Origin: Cytophagales bacterium
Lineage (GTDB): Bacteria > Bacteroidota > Bacteroidia > Cytophagales > Spirosomataceae
Length of the DNA: 64,000 bases
Assembly (NCBI GenBank): GCA_004292855.1
Contig: RDXN01000050.1
Location: 46,256-110,255 of the forward strand
Direction: 5' to 3'
Both the position numbers and the translations under genes were made by a program. Positions 8,559-14,819 of the stretch are shown here, piece by piece. Positions within the stretch are counted from its first letter, which is position 1. Each line of letters opens with the position of its first letter. Below the pieces are notes generated by a model that had not been told where the DNA came from, did not search any database, and worked only from the letters and a program-made list of their open reading frames with translations.

Positions 8559-8821
8559 TGCTCAAGGATTTTGTCGTATTCAGAATGATGACCAATCCAG
8601 AACCAATACAGGTCTTCGCCTTCTAAAATGGCTAATGTACGATAATGGATGCCCACGCGAGCCGACCACAGACCCTCTTGACCCTTTATCTCTTTGAAGT
8701 GCAGGGAGGGATGTTCGGGGTTTTCTTTCAACAACTCAAAATTTTTGTCAGCCAATTTTTGTACAGCTTCTGAAAACTCAAAATAGCATTTCCAAAACTT
8801 ACCAGTCGCTTTATGATTCAT
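8555..8821 (-). CDS. RelE/ParE-superfamily toxin
   Basis: An 88-residue basic protein with the RelE/HigB-like fold signature: FWKCYFEFSEAVQKLADKNFELL helices, then HFKEIKGQEGLWSARVGIHYRTLAI strands, and a C-terminal ILEGEDLYWFWIGHHSEYDKIL. Family members usually cleave mRNA on the ribosome, although some ParE members inhibit gyrase. Its ATG overlaps the antitoxin stop by ATGA, and its stop overlaps the ccmF start by ATGA. The module is therefore translationally coupled into the cytochrome c maturation operon. Arg residues in the third strand and the terminal His/Tyr cluster could be catalytic. I cannot tell mRNA cleavage from gyrase poisoning. Confidence 0.75.
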   Translation of the reverse strand: MNHKATGKFWKCYFEFSEAVQKLADKNFELLKENPEHPSLHFKEIKGQEGLWSARVGIHYRTLAILEGEDLYWFWIGHHSEYDKILEQ

Positions 8822-9015
8822 AAAGGCTTAAAATTACCTTTACGGATGTCGTCTTTTGCCTGAGCTATCAGCTTATCCAGGCGACCCGCTTTGGCATCTT
8901 CTTCAATCTGCTTGTCCCACTGCTGACTTTTGAACTCGGCAAGCCAGTTTTCGAGCTGATTAAGCTCGTCGGGTTTTAGCTGACTAATGGCAACTTCTAT
9001 TTCCTGAACGCTCAT
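8818..9015 (-). CDS. Antitoxin of the RelE-type pair
   Basis: A 65-residue acidic protein (MSVQEIEVAISQLKPDELNQ...). An N-terminal helical SxLxPDELxxLxxWLxEF segment resembles small Bacteroidota antitoxins. It is followed by a charged tail, EEDAKAGRLDKLIAQAKDDIRKGNFKPL, expected to wrap the toxin. The start was fixed at ATG 9015, which overlaps the ccmE stop (TGA) by 4 bases; the longer frame to 9102 would lie inside ccmE. The gene order antitoxin then toxin is the usual one for RelB/RelE. Confidence 0.7.
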   Translation of the reverse strand: MSVQEIEVAISQLKPDELNQLENWLAEFKSQQWDKQIEEDAKAGRLDKLIAQAKDDIRKGNFKPL

Positions 9016-9452
9016 AATTGTGCGGTTTTGGCTGTGTGCTCGGTTGTCTCTATTTTGCCATCCTGATACTTCGAGGGGCACTTGAGCAGAATCTTGTTGC
9101 ACTGAAAATGGTCATCCTGCATAGCTCCAATCACCACAACCTGCTCCGACCGGTCGAAGTCCTGCGGCTTGGGGCTGCTGTAGACGACTCGTTGCGGGCG
9201 GTTCTCGTTGTCGACCAGCGTAAACTCAAAGTGGTTCGGGTCAATCTGGGGGTTGTATAGCATGTCGGTGATTTTACCGCTGCTGTTTTTGGGGAGTTTT
9301 CCCACCACATGGACCATGTCAGCGTCGCCATCTTTGGCCATTGCTTCAGCCTTAGAGAACGTGGTGTACACACTAGCATCTCCCGCCGTCGAAACAATAA
9401 TTCCAATGGCAAGGGCAATCACGATGATTCCGAGAATGTGCGTAAGTTTCAT
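9012..9452 (-). CDS. ccmE: Cytochrome c maturation heme chaperone CcmE, Cys-type
   Basis: A 146-residue protein with one N-terminal anchor (ILGIIVIALAIGIIVSTAG) and an OB-fold periplasmic domain that carries heme from CcmC to CcmF. The classic family binds heme covalently through a histidine in HxxxY. Here the equivalent position reads KCPSKY, with Cys125 and Tyr129, i.e. the CxxxY variant known from archaea and some bacteria. The start overlaps the ccmD-like stop by ATGA and the stop overlaps the antitoxin start by ATGA. The tail after residue 130 is polar and probably disordered. Confidence 0.9.
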   Translation of the reverse strand: MKLTHILGIIVIALAIGIIVSTAGDASVYTTFSKAEAMAKDGDADMVHVVGKLPKNSSGKITDMLYNPQIDPNHFEFTLVDNENRPQRVVYSSPKPQDFDRSEQVVVIGAMQDDHFQCNKILLKCPSKYQDGKIETTEHTAKTAQL

Positions 9453-9697
9453 AACTGACCTATGTCTTTTGTTTTGCGTGTTTGGCTGGAGACCCGACTG
9501 ATCACTTCCTTCTCCACCTTACTCAACTGCCGGTCGAGCCGAACGAGATAGACGATGATGCCCGCAAATACAACGGCAATCACCAGAACAACTACCCAGA
9601 TTTTACCATCGGCCCGGAGTTGGTCGGCCATCTCTACTGTATCCGGTTGTTGAAGAAAAAAGTTTAACGCCGTAGTGGCTGCAAAGAGTGTGTTCAT
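9449..9697 (-). CDS. CcmD-like small membrane protein
   Basis: An 82-residue protein with a hydrophobic segment, KIWVVVLVIAVVFAGIIVYLVRLDRQLSKVEKEV. This is the single-helix plus basic tail layout of CcmD, the small adaptor that helps CcmE leave the CcmABC exporter. It sits immediately upstream of ccmE with an ATGA overlap, the right place for CcmD. A hydrophobic stretch at the N-terminus (LFAATTALNFFLQ) may be a signal peptide or a second helix. ATG 9697 was chosen because the upstream frame lies in repeat DNA. The call rests mostly on position, since CcmD is poorly conserved. Confidence 0.65.
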   Translation of the reverse strand: MNTLFAATTALNFFLQQPDTVEMADQLRADGKIWVVVLVIAVVFAGIIVYLVRLDRQLSKVEKEVISRVSSQTRKTKDIGQL

Positions 9698-9840
9698 CCG
9701 TGTAGTGCCGGTTATCAACCGGCATGGCCGAGGGGCCAATTGGTGTTAATGCGACTCGTATCAATAGCCGGTTTAGGTCCGGGCTTCCCAAGCCTTGCGG
9801 CTATACCGTTTCTTAAACGGTACTACAAAAATAACAGTTT
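9698..9840. repeat. Extragenic palindromic repeat inside the ccm operon
   Basis: The space between ccmC and the ccmD-like gene contains CCGGTTATCAACCGG (9708-9722) preceded by TAGTG, then further short dyads in which GGCCG and GGCC alternate. It ends with ACCGTTTcttAAACGGT (9806-9822 region). It shares the TAGTGCCGGTT core with 3535-3655. Confidence 0.6.
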
Positions 9841-9851
9841 GCGACGGGGAA

Positions 9852-10511
9852 TCATTCCTCTAAAGCGGCCTGAATTCGGCGCATCCGAACGCGCAATTCC
9901 GTAATCCAGACGCCCAGCAACGTGAAACCGATCACCCCAATGTAAAAGATAGGGCGCATCTGACTGCTCATGTTATACTGACCAAAGGCCGGGTTGCCAC
10001 CGTTGCCGGGGTGTAGCGAATCGGTCAAGCGGGGGACGATAAAAATGAGCGGCACGAATACCGCAAACGCAAAGATGTTGTACACCGCCGAAATACGTGC
10101 CCGCCGTTGCTCGTCATCAAACGAGCCGCGCAAGATCACATAAGCCAGATACAAAAGCATCCCTACGGCCACGCTATTCAGCTTGGGATCATTCGGCCAG
10201 GGTTCGCCCCACGTGAAGTTGGCCCAAACGGACCCAGTCAGGCAACCCAGCACCCCGAACAAGAGCGCGGTGTTTGTGAACTCCACGGCAACGTGGTCGT
10301 GGTCGGGGTTGCCCGTGCGCAGGTAACGGCCCGAAAAGATAGCCGCCGTAAGCAGCAGAATAATCATCCCGAACCAGAGCGGTACGTGGAAATATACGTT
10401 CCGAATACTCTCGTTCAGAATAGGCAGACGGGGCGTTGGACCAATCAGTCCCGCCACGATCACAAAGAAAATAATCAGGACCGCGAGGGCCTTCCACCAA
10501 TGTTTTTTCAT
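9852..10511 (-). CDS. ccmC: Heme exporter/heme-handling protein CcmC
   Basis: A 219-residue protein with six predicted membrane spans, the length and layout of CcmC. CcmC presents heme to CcmE in the periplasm. The tryptophan-rich segment WANFTWGEPWPNDPKLNS is a variant of the WWD motif. His residues in NVYFHVPLWFG and in the loop RLTDSLHPGNGG flank it, as in the family. The start was set at ATG 10511, two bases after the ccmB stop; a start at 10526 would overlap ccmB. The gene is separated from the ccmD-like gene by a repeat-rich gap of about 150 bases, the only real gap in the cluster. Confidence 0.9.
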   Translation of the reverse strand: MKKHWWKALAVLIIFFVIVAGLIGPTPRLPILNESIRNVYFHVPLWFGMIILLLTAAIFSGRYLRTGNPDHDHVAVEFTNTALLFGVLGCLTGSVWANFTWGEPWPNDPKLNSVAVGMLLYLAYVILRGSFDDEQRRARISAVYNIFAFAVFVPLIFIVPRLTDSLHPGNGGNPAFGQYNMSSQMRPIFYIGVIGFTLLGVWITELRVRMRRIQAALEE

Positions 10512-10513
10512 GA

Positions 10514-11188
10514 TTACGAACGCCATAAAAACGGAAACAACAACCCCGACAGCACCAGCACGATGGCGTCGATGGCTGCAATGGTAACAATTTCGTCGAC
10601 GCTTAAGCTCCTGTCGAGGCCATCAAGTGCATTTTTCGATACCCGAAGCAGCAATAACAGGAGCGGAAGCACCACCGGAAAGCTCAAAACGGCCATGAGT
10701 GTGGCTGAGTTTTCGGCTTTGGCCGCGATACCCGCAATGAGCGTGAGCGAGGCCGCAAACCCCACCGACCCCAGCAACAAACTCACGATATACAACCCTA
10801 AATCCTGTACCGGATTGCCCATCACAAACGCATACGTTACAAAACCAAGCAACGACAATACGAGCATCAACACGGTATTGTACAGAATCTTCGAGACAAT
10901 AATCTGCACCGGACTGGCCACGGTGTAGTAATACAGCAACCGTCCGGCTCGTTCCTGCACAAAGCTTTTTGCCACGGCGTTAATGGCCGTAAACAAGAGA
11001 ATAATCCAGAACAGGGTGTTCCAAACGATGGGCGTTAGCTGCCCCTTTCGGGCGTTGAAGCTGAGGTAACACACAAACACGGCCCCCACAATGTACAGCA
11101 ACATGCCGTTGAGAGCGTAGCGTTGCCGCCACTCCAACACGAACTCCTTGCGCATCAGCGCACCAACTTGCCGCAACGATTGACTCAT
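10514..11188 (-). CDS. ccmB: Heme ABC exporter membrane subunit CcmB
   Basis: A 224-residue protein with six membrane segments. It begins MSQSLRQVGALMRKEFVLEWRQRYALNGML, the typical KE-x-x-xE-xR start of CcmB, the permease of the CcmAB complex. The open frame continues far upstream (to 11767), but that part lies inside the epimerase gene in another frame and reads as low-complexity Arg-rich sequence, so ATG 11188 is the real start. A TACCTTTG box at 11196-11203 is only 7 bases away, implying a very short leader. The ATPase gene ccmA is not beside it. Confidence 0.9.
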   Translation of the reverse strand: MSQSLRQVGALMRKEFVLEWRQRYALNGMLLYIVGAVFVCYLSFNARKGQLTPIVWNTLFWIILLFTAINAVAKSFVQERAGRLLYYYTVASPVQIIVSKILYNTVLMLVLSLLGFVTYAFVMGNPVQDLGLYIVSLLLGSVGFAASLTLIAGIAAKAENSATLMAVLSFPVVLPLLLLLLRVSKNALDGLDRSLSVDEIVTIAAIDAIVLVLSGLLFPFLWRS

Positions 11189-11195
11189 GGGACCA

Positions 11196-11203
11196 CAAAG
11201 GTA
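11196..11203 (-). promoter_or_regulatory. -7 box TACCTTTG before ccmB
   Basis: On the minus strand TACCTTTG matches TAnnTTTG, 7 bases from the ccmB ATG. If used, the mRNA would be nearly leaderless. It would be the head promoter of the whole ccm cluster. Confidence 0.5.
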
Positions 11204-11208
11204 CGACC

Positions 11209-12465
11209 CTACAACAACCCCTCCAACCGCCGAATCGACTGAATCGCGGACCGGACGGTGTGGTAGTTGATTTTCCACGAGTGGCCCATGTGCGTCCAGA
11301 TGGGTTGGCCCTCGCGGGTCATGAGCGGCCACCACTCGCCCACGGCGGGGCTCACCATCTTGTCGAGCACGAAGCGGTGGACGTTTTCGTAGGCTCGTGC
11401 GTAGGTTTCGTCGCCCGTCACGCGGTAGGCATCCAGAAACGCAATCAGGATTTCGGCCTGTTGCCAGAACTCCTTTTCGCGGTCGTAGACGGCCCCGGCG
11501 TGGGAACCTTCCACAAAGATTCCACCCTGTTCCCAGTCGACGCCGTAGGTCACGGCATGGTGGAGCGGCTTTCGGAACGCATCGCCGTAAGTGTCGTAGG
11601 GAAGTTGCAGGATGTCGAGGGCATGGAGGAGCAGCCAACCGAATTCGCCGTTGTGGCCGTAGCTCGTGTTGTCGTCGGCGGCTTGTTTCACCCCCCCGTC
11701 GGCGAAACGGTCCCAACCCCAAATCACGTCGAACTTGATTTGTGGAGCCACCCGCCAGTCGGCCCAAAACTGCGGGATGCCGGTGCCAAATTCGGGGTGC
11801 ATGATTCGGCTCGTGAGCAGGTCGATCACCTCTAGCAACTTACGCCGGTGCAGGGGGAGTTGACTTGCTTCGTAGAGCGTGGTGAACGCTTCCATCAGGT
11901 GCATGTGGACATCGAGGGTTTTGCGGTCGCCCCCCGCCGAGCCGGGGCCTTTGAGGGTCCAGTCGCGCCAGAACATCTCGAAATAACCGCCGTGGCAGGT
12001 GTCGACGGCATTTTTCTGCAACAAGGCAAAAAGCCCTTTGGCGTGCGAAAGGCCGCGCATATCACCCGTAGCCAGGTAATATTCGCTTAGGGCGTAGATG
12101 GCGAAACTTTGGCCGTACACGATTTTTTGGTCGTTCAGGACGTTGCCGCGCCGGTCGGTCATCCAGTAAAATCCGCCGTACACATCGTCCCACATCCGGT
12201 CGAGCAGGTAATCAACGCCGTGCCGGGCAAGGTCGGCCAATTTGGTGCCCTGCCCGTAGCCGGCCCGATGCGCCGATGAGTACGTATAGATCGAGCGCGT
12301 TTGCGAGATGAGCGATTTCTCGTCGGTGCCCACGTCGTTGCCATGTTGGTCAAAATGGGTGATGAAGCCACCGTTGACTTGGTCGGCGGTGCGGCTTGTC
12401 CAGAACGGTAGCAACTGCGTGGTCAGGTGCGTGTGGAGTTCGTCGCGGAGTGTTTTTGGTTTCAT
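11209..12465 (-). CDS. N-acylglucosamine 2-epimerase / cellobiose 2-epimerase family protein
   Basis: A 418-residue (alpha/alpha)6-barrel sugar epimerase. Family residues are visible: RSIYTYSSAHRAG with the conserved Arg, DVHMHLMEAFTTLYE with HxHxxEA, and EFWQQAEIL and THMGHSWKINYH near the end. The two C-terminal His are catalytic in this family. The enzyme should be cytoplasmic and invert the C2 centre of an aldose end. Length and the DVHMHLMEA motif favour cellobiose/mannobiose 2-epimerase over N-acetylglucosamine epimerase. The start was set at ATG 12465; the frame before it lies in a GTTTCA repeat array. It lies downstream of a PfkB kinase on the same strand. Confidence 0.82.
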   Translation of the reverse strand: MKPKTLRDELHTHLTTQLLPFWTSRTADQVNGGFITHFDQHGNDVGTDEKSLISQTRSIYTYSSAHRAGYGQGTKLADLARHGVDYLLDRMWDDVYGGFYWMTDRRGNVLNDQKIVYGQSFAIYALSEYYLATGDMRGLSHAKGLFALLQKNAVDTCHGGYFEMFWRDWTLKGPGSAGGDRKTLDVHMHLMEAFTTLYEASQLPLHRRKLLEVIDLLTSRIMHPEFGTGIPQFWADWRVAPQIKFDVIWGWDRFADGGVKQAADDNTSYGHNGEFGWLLLHALDILQLPYDTYGDAFRKPLHHAVTYGVDWEQGGIFVEGSHAGAVYDREKEFWQQAEILIAFLDAYRVTGDETYARAYENVHRFVLDKMVSPAVGEWWPLMTREGQPIWTHMGHSWKINYHTVRSAIQSIRRLEGLL

Positions 12466-12711
12466 TGGCTTTGCCGTTTCAAGTTTCAATGCTACGCGTT
12501 TCAAGTTTCAATGCTACGCGTTTCAGGTTTCAATGCTACGCGTTTCAGGTTTCAATGCTACGCGTTTCAGGTTTCAATGCTACGCGTTTCAATGGTTTCA
12601 TTGGCCTTTGGCCGTTTCTGTTGAAAGGCGAAGTATGAAACGGCGAAGCCATTGAAACAGCGAAGCCATTGAAACAGCGAAGCCTTGAAGCGCGAAGCAT
12701 TAAACTTGAAA
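12466..12711. repeat. GTTTCA/TGAAAC repeat array (22-bp tandem core)
   Basis: Five copies of a 22-bp unit containing AATGCTACGCGTTTCA start at 12488, 12510, 12532, 12554 and 12576, an exact two-helical-turn spacing. They are followed by reverse-complement units (GAAGCCATTGAAAC and similar) to about 12716, making a large imperfect dyad. It fills the gap between the epimerase start and the PfkB stop. There are no spacers, so it is not CRISPR. Confidence 0.85.
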
Positions 12712-13704
12712 CTACGTTATGTTTAAAATCTCCTCCGGTGTTGCCGTGCCGGTTTGGCTGAGTTTTTGGACCGTTACGGCGGCTGCCGCGTTGGCGAGCG
12801 CGAGGGCCTGCGAGGGCGAGGCACCAGCCCCCAAAGCTGCTGTGAGAGCCGCTACGACTGTGTCGCCCGCACCCACGGTGTCGAGTGGGCCGGGCAGAGA
12901 TAGACCCGCCACGGCGTGCGTATGCTTGTCGTCCAGATACAACATGCCAGCCTCACCCCGCGTGATGACTAACGGCCCGCCGGTTTGTCGGGTGAGAGCT
13001 GCGCCGTGTTTTACGCACCAATCGGTGTCAGGATTTTGAGGGTGGTTAATGTTTAGAAAGCGAGCGAGTTCGGCGGTGTTAACCTTGAGCGTAACGCCCC
13101 GGAGCAAAGCCCCACTGTCGCGTAGGTCGGCTACGAAACGGACGGTTGGGTGTTGCCGGATCAGTTCATTAAGCGGGCCGATGCGGTCGGGCGTGAGTAA
13201 GGGCGACGGAAACTGCTGGTTGATAATGAGTGCATCGAGCTGGGGCAGGCGTTGCCGGAGGGCGTCAAGAAGATAATTAAAGTCGTTGTCGGACAGGGTG
13301 TTATGGCTCCCGAAATCGATTCGATTGGCCTCGGTGTCTCCCTGCATGGGTTTGGCATACACGCAGGTGTCCCAGTCTTCGCCAACGGTGAGCAAATGGT
13401 CTGTTTGTACATCCTGACGCTCGAACAGGTGGCGCATCTCCCGCCCGAACAGGTCAGGCCCCACGCAACCCATCACCCAAACGGTGCCTATACCCAGAGC
13501 CAGCAGGTTTTGCACCACGTTGCCAGCCGCCCCCAACGACGCTCGTGGTTGCGCCCCCCAGTGTACGCCAAGGCCTGTTTCGAGGGAAATTTCGCCGGTC
13601 TGGGTTTGGTAATCAAAATACAAATCGACCGCAAAGTCGCCAATAATACCAACCTTGAGCGACGGTATTCGGGTGAAGATAAGGGATGGGAAATCAGGAG
13701 GCAT
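12712..13704 (-). CDS. PfkB-family carbohydrate kinase (RfaE/HldE-like)
   Basis: A 330-residue ribokinase-fold enzyme. The phosphoryl-transfer signature is PLDTVGAGDTVVAAL near the C-terminus, with the catalytic Asp in GAGD. The N-terminal substrate region carries GIIGDFAVDLYFD and the glycine pair ASLGAAGNVVQNLLALG. It resembles the kinase domain of HldE (heptose-7-phosphate kinase) or ADP-heptose enzymes, but the nucleotidyl-transfer domain is missing. It most likely phosphorylates a sugar in the cytoplasm. The 2-epimerase downstream, across the repeat array, may share its pathway. The family is secure; the substrate is unknown. Confidence 0.8.
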   Translation of the reverse strand: MPPDFPSLIFTRIPSLKVGIIGDFAVDLYFDYQTQTGEISLETGLGVHWGAQPRASLGAAGNVVQNLLALGIGTVWVMGCVGPDLFGREMRHLFERQDVQTDHLLTVGEDWDTCVYAKPMQGDTEANRIDFGSHNTLSDNDFNYLLDALRQRLPQLDALIINQQFPSPLLTPDRIGPLNELIRQHPTVRFVADLRDSGALLRGVTLKVNTAELARFLNINHPQNPDTDWCVKHGAALTRQTGGPLVITRGEAGMLYLDDKHTHAVAGLSLPGPLDTVGAGDTVVAALTAALGAGASPSQALALANAAAAVTVQKLSQTGTATPEEILNIT

Positions 13705-13783
13705 GGTTCAGTTTATCGGGCAGGAATATAGCCTTCAAAACCAACCTGCCGGGCTGTTTCTACTGATGGAGCGTTGCCGGATT

Positions 13784-14227
13784 TCAGTAGGCTTCGTAAT
13801 AATAAATCGCCCCATCGACGTAACCCTCATTGAAAACCAACTTGCCGCTACACGTCTCGATGATCCCATAAACATAGCCCAGATAAATCTTGTTGGGATG
13901 TGAAAGCGTGAAGTAGTTGGAGTTACTGGTCTGATTCAGGATGAACGTAGTCGCGTGAAACAGTTGACCGCTTTTATAAATCTCGAATGTCTGATTTCGG
14001 TTAAAGACCAGCGTAACATCTTCAGTAGGTTTTGCCGGACCAGTTTGCACACAGTTGCCACAGCCCGTACCCACAAGCCGCCACCGGCCCGCCATGCGGT
14101 TGAGTGTTTCGGTTTGCGACAGTGCGTCGCGGCAATTAGCGAACGACTCGGCAGTTGATGGCGGAAATACATTAACCTGGCAACTGGCGAGGAAGAGAAG
14201 GAAGAGGAAGGTGATTATAGATTTCAT
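13784..14227 (-). CDS. Small lipoprotein, lipocalin-like
   Basis: A 147-residue protein with a lipoprotein signal peptide (MKSIITFLFLLFLASC, Cys16). The mature part starts near an Asn/Ser-rich segment. It then shows the lipocalin-type opening MAGRWRLVGTGCGNC and alternating beta-strand patterns (VTLVFNRNQTFEIY, FHATTFIL, YFTLSHP), ending GAIYYYEAY. Two Cys in GCGNC may form a disulphide. It probably sits in the outer membrane facing the periplasm. No specific function can be assigned. Confidence 0.7.
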   Translation of the reverse strand: MKSIITFLFLLFLASCQVNVFPPSTAESFANCRDALSQTETLNRMAGRWRLVGTGCGNCVQTGPAKPTEDVTLVFNRNQTFEIYKSGQLFHATTFILNQTSNSNYFTLSHPNKIYLGYVYGIIETCSGKLVFNEGYVDGAIYYYEAY

Positions 14228-14273
14228 GGTCAGTATTTTAAGGCGGTTTTGTGAAAATTATTGCTGACGCGAT

Positions 14274-14353
14274 GGGCTTCGACAGGCTCAGCCTGACAGT
14301 CGAGTTAGTCCTACGAAATTGAGTCCCCTGTCAGGCTGAGCCTGTCGAAGCCC
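14274..14353. repeat. 26-bp perfect inverted repeat (TTCGACAGGCTCAGCC type)
   Basis: GGGCTTCGACAGGCTCAGCC plus CTGACAG (14274-14299) is perfectly complementary to 14328-14353 across a 28-base loop. The TCGACAGGCTCAGCCTGA core recurs as an extragenic palindrome in many bacterial genomes. It lies between divergent genes. Confidence 0.85.
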
Positions 14354-14440
14354 ACACGCGGCAGCAACACCAACTCGTTTTGTGAAGACCCAAAACTACC
14401 CCCAACCGTTGGAACCGAACTCCGAAACTTTCTCGGTTTC

Positions 14441-14471
14441 TTGCACGGACAAACTTTCCGCCGTAATCTTG
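14441..14471 (+). promoter_or_regulatory. Putative feoAB promoter
   Basis: TTG (14441-14443) and TAATCTTG (14464-14471) are spaced by 20 bases, close to the Bacteroidota TTTG/TAnnTTTG pattern with one mismatch in the -7 box. It lies 56 bases before feoA. Confidence 0.45.
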
Positions 14472-14526
14472 CGTTAATTAAACTGAATCTAAATAACAGC
14501 CGCCGAATCAACCCGGCACCACGGCC

Positions 14527-14751
14527 ATGAGCAAACGCAGTGTAGCAGACCTCAAAATTGGAGAACGTGCCACCATCATGGCCTTCAACGACCAATTGAT
14601 GTCGCTCAAGCTCCTCGAAATGGGGTGTTTGCCCGGTGCCGAAATCTGTCTTCACTGCAAAGCCCCGCTCGGCGATCCCATTTGCCTTAACGTGTCGGGC
14701 TATTGCCTGTCGATGCGCCGATCCGAAGCGGCTACTATTTTGGTGGAATAG
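14527..14751 (+). CDS. feoA: Ferrous iron transport protein FeoA
   Basis: A 74-residue SH3-like protein that assists FeoB. It begins MSKRSVADLKIGERATIMAF and carries the family turn LKLLEMGCLPGAEI, then GDPICLNVSGYCLSMRRSEAATILVE, the usual end of FeoA. It is cytoplasmic. It is directly upstream of feoB on the same strand, with a 68-base spacer that contains an ACTGCTCACTGCTCATTGCC repeat-like segment. Confidence 0.92.
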   Translation: MSKRSVADLKIGERATIMAFNDQLMSLKLLEMGCLPGAEICLHCKAPLGDPICLNVSGYCLSMRRSEAATILVE

Positions 14752-14781
14752 TTATCCTAATAGCCACAGACAGCGGTTTAA

Positions 14782-14815
14782 TTTGGCTGGAAACTGCTCA
14801 CTGCTCATTGCCAAC
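14782..14815. repeat. ACTGCTCACTGCTCATTGCC-type repeat between feoA and feoB
   Basis: The feoA-feoB spacer contains tandem ACTGCTC units resembling the CAGTAGCAGTGGGCAG repeat at 4951-5002. It lies just upstream of the predicted feoB start and displaces any normal ribosome binding site. Confidence 0.4.
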
Positions 14816-14819
14816 TGTT

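Noticed and set aside
11189..11767. Long N-terminal extension of ccmB
   Set aside because: It lies inside the epimerase gene in another frame, is Arg/Gly-rich, and ccmB starts naturally at ATG 11188.
12475..12600. CRISPR array (regular repeats)
   Set aside because: The units are contiguous with no spacers, and the reverse-complement units that follow show it is a palindromic repeat array.
12308..12655. Plus-strand frames reading FQVSMLRVSGFNA
   Set aside because: They translate the 22-bp repeat units and are antisense to the epimerase start.
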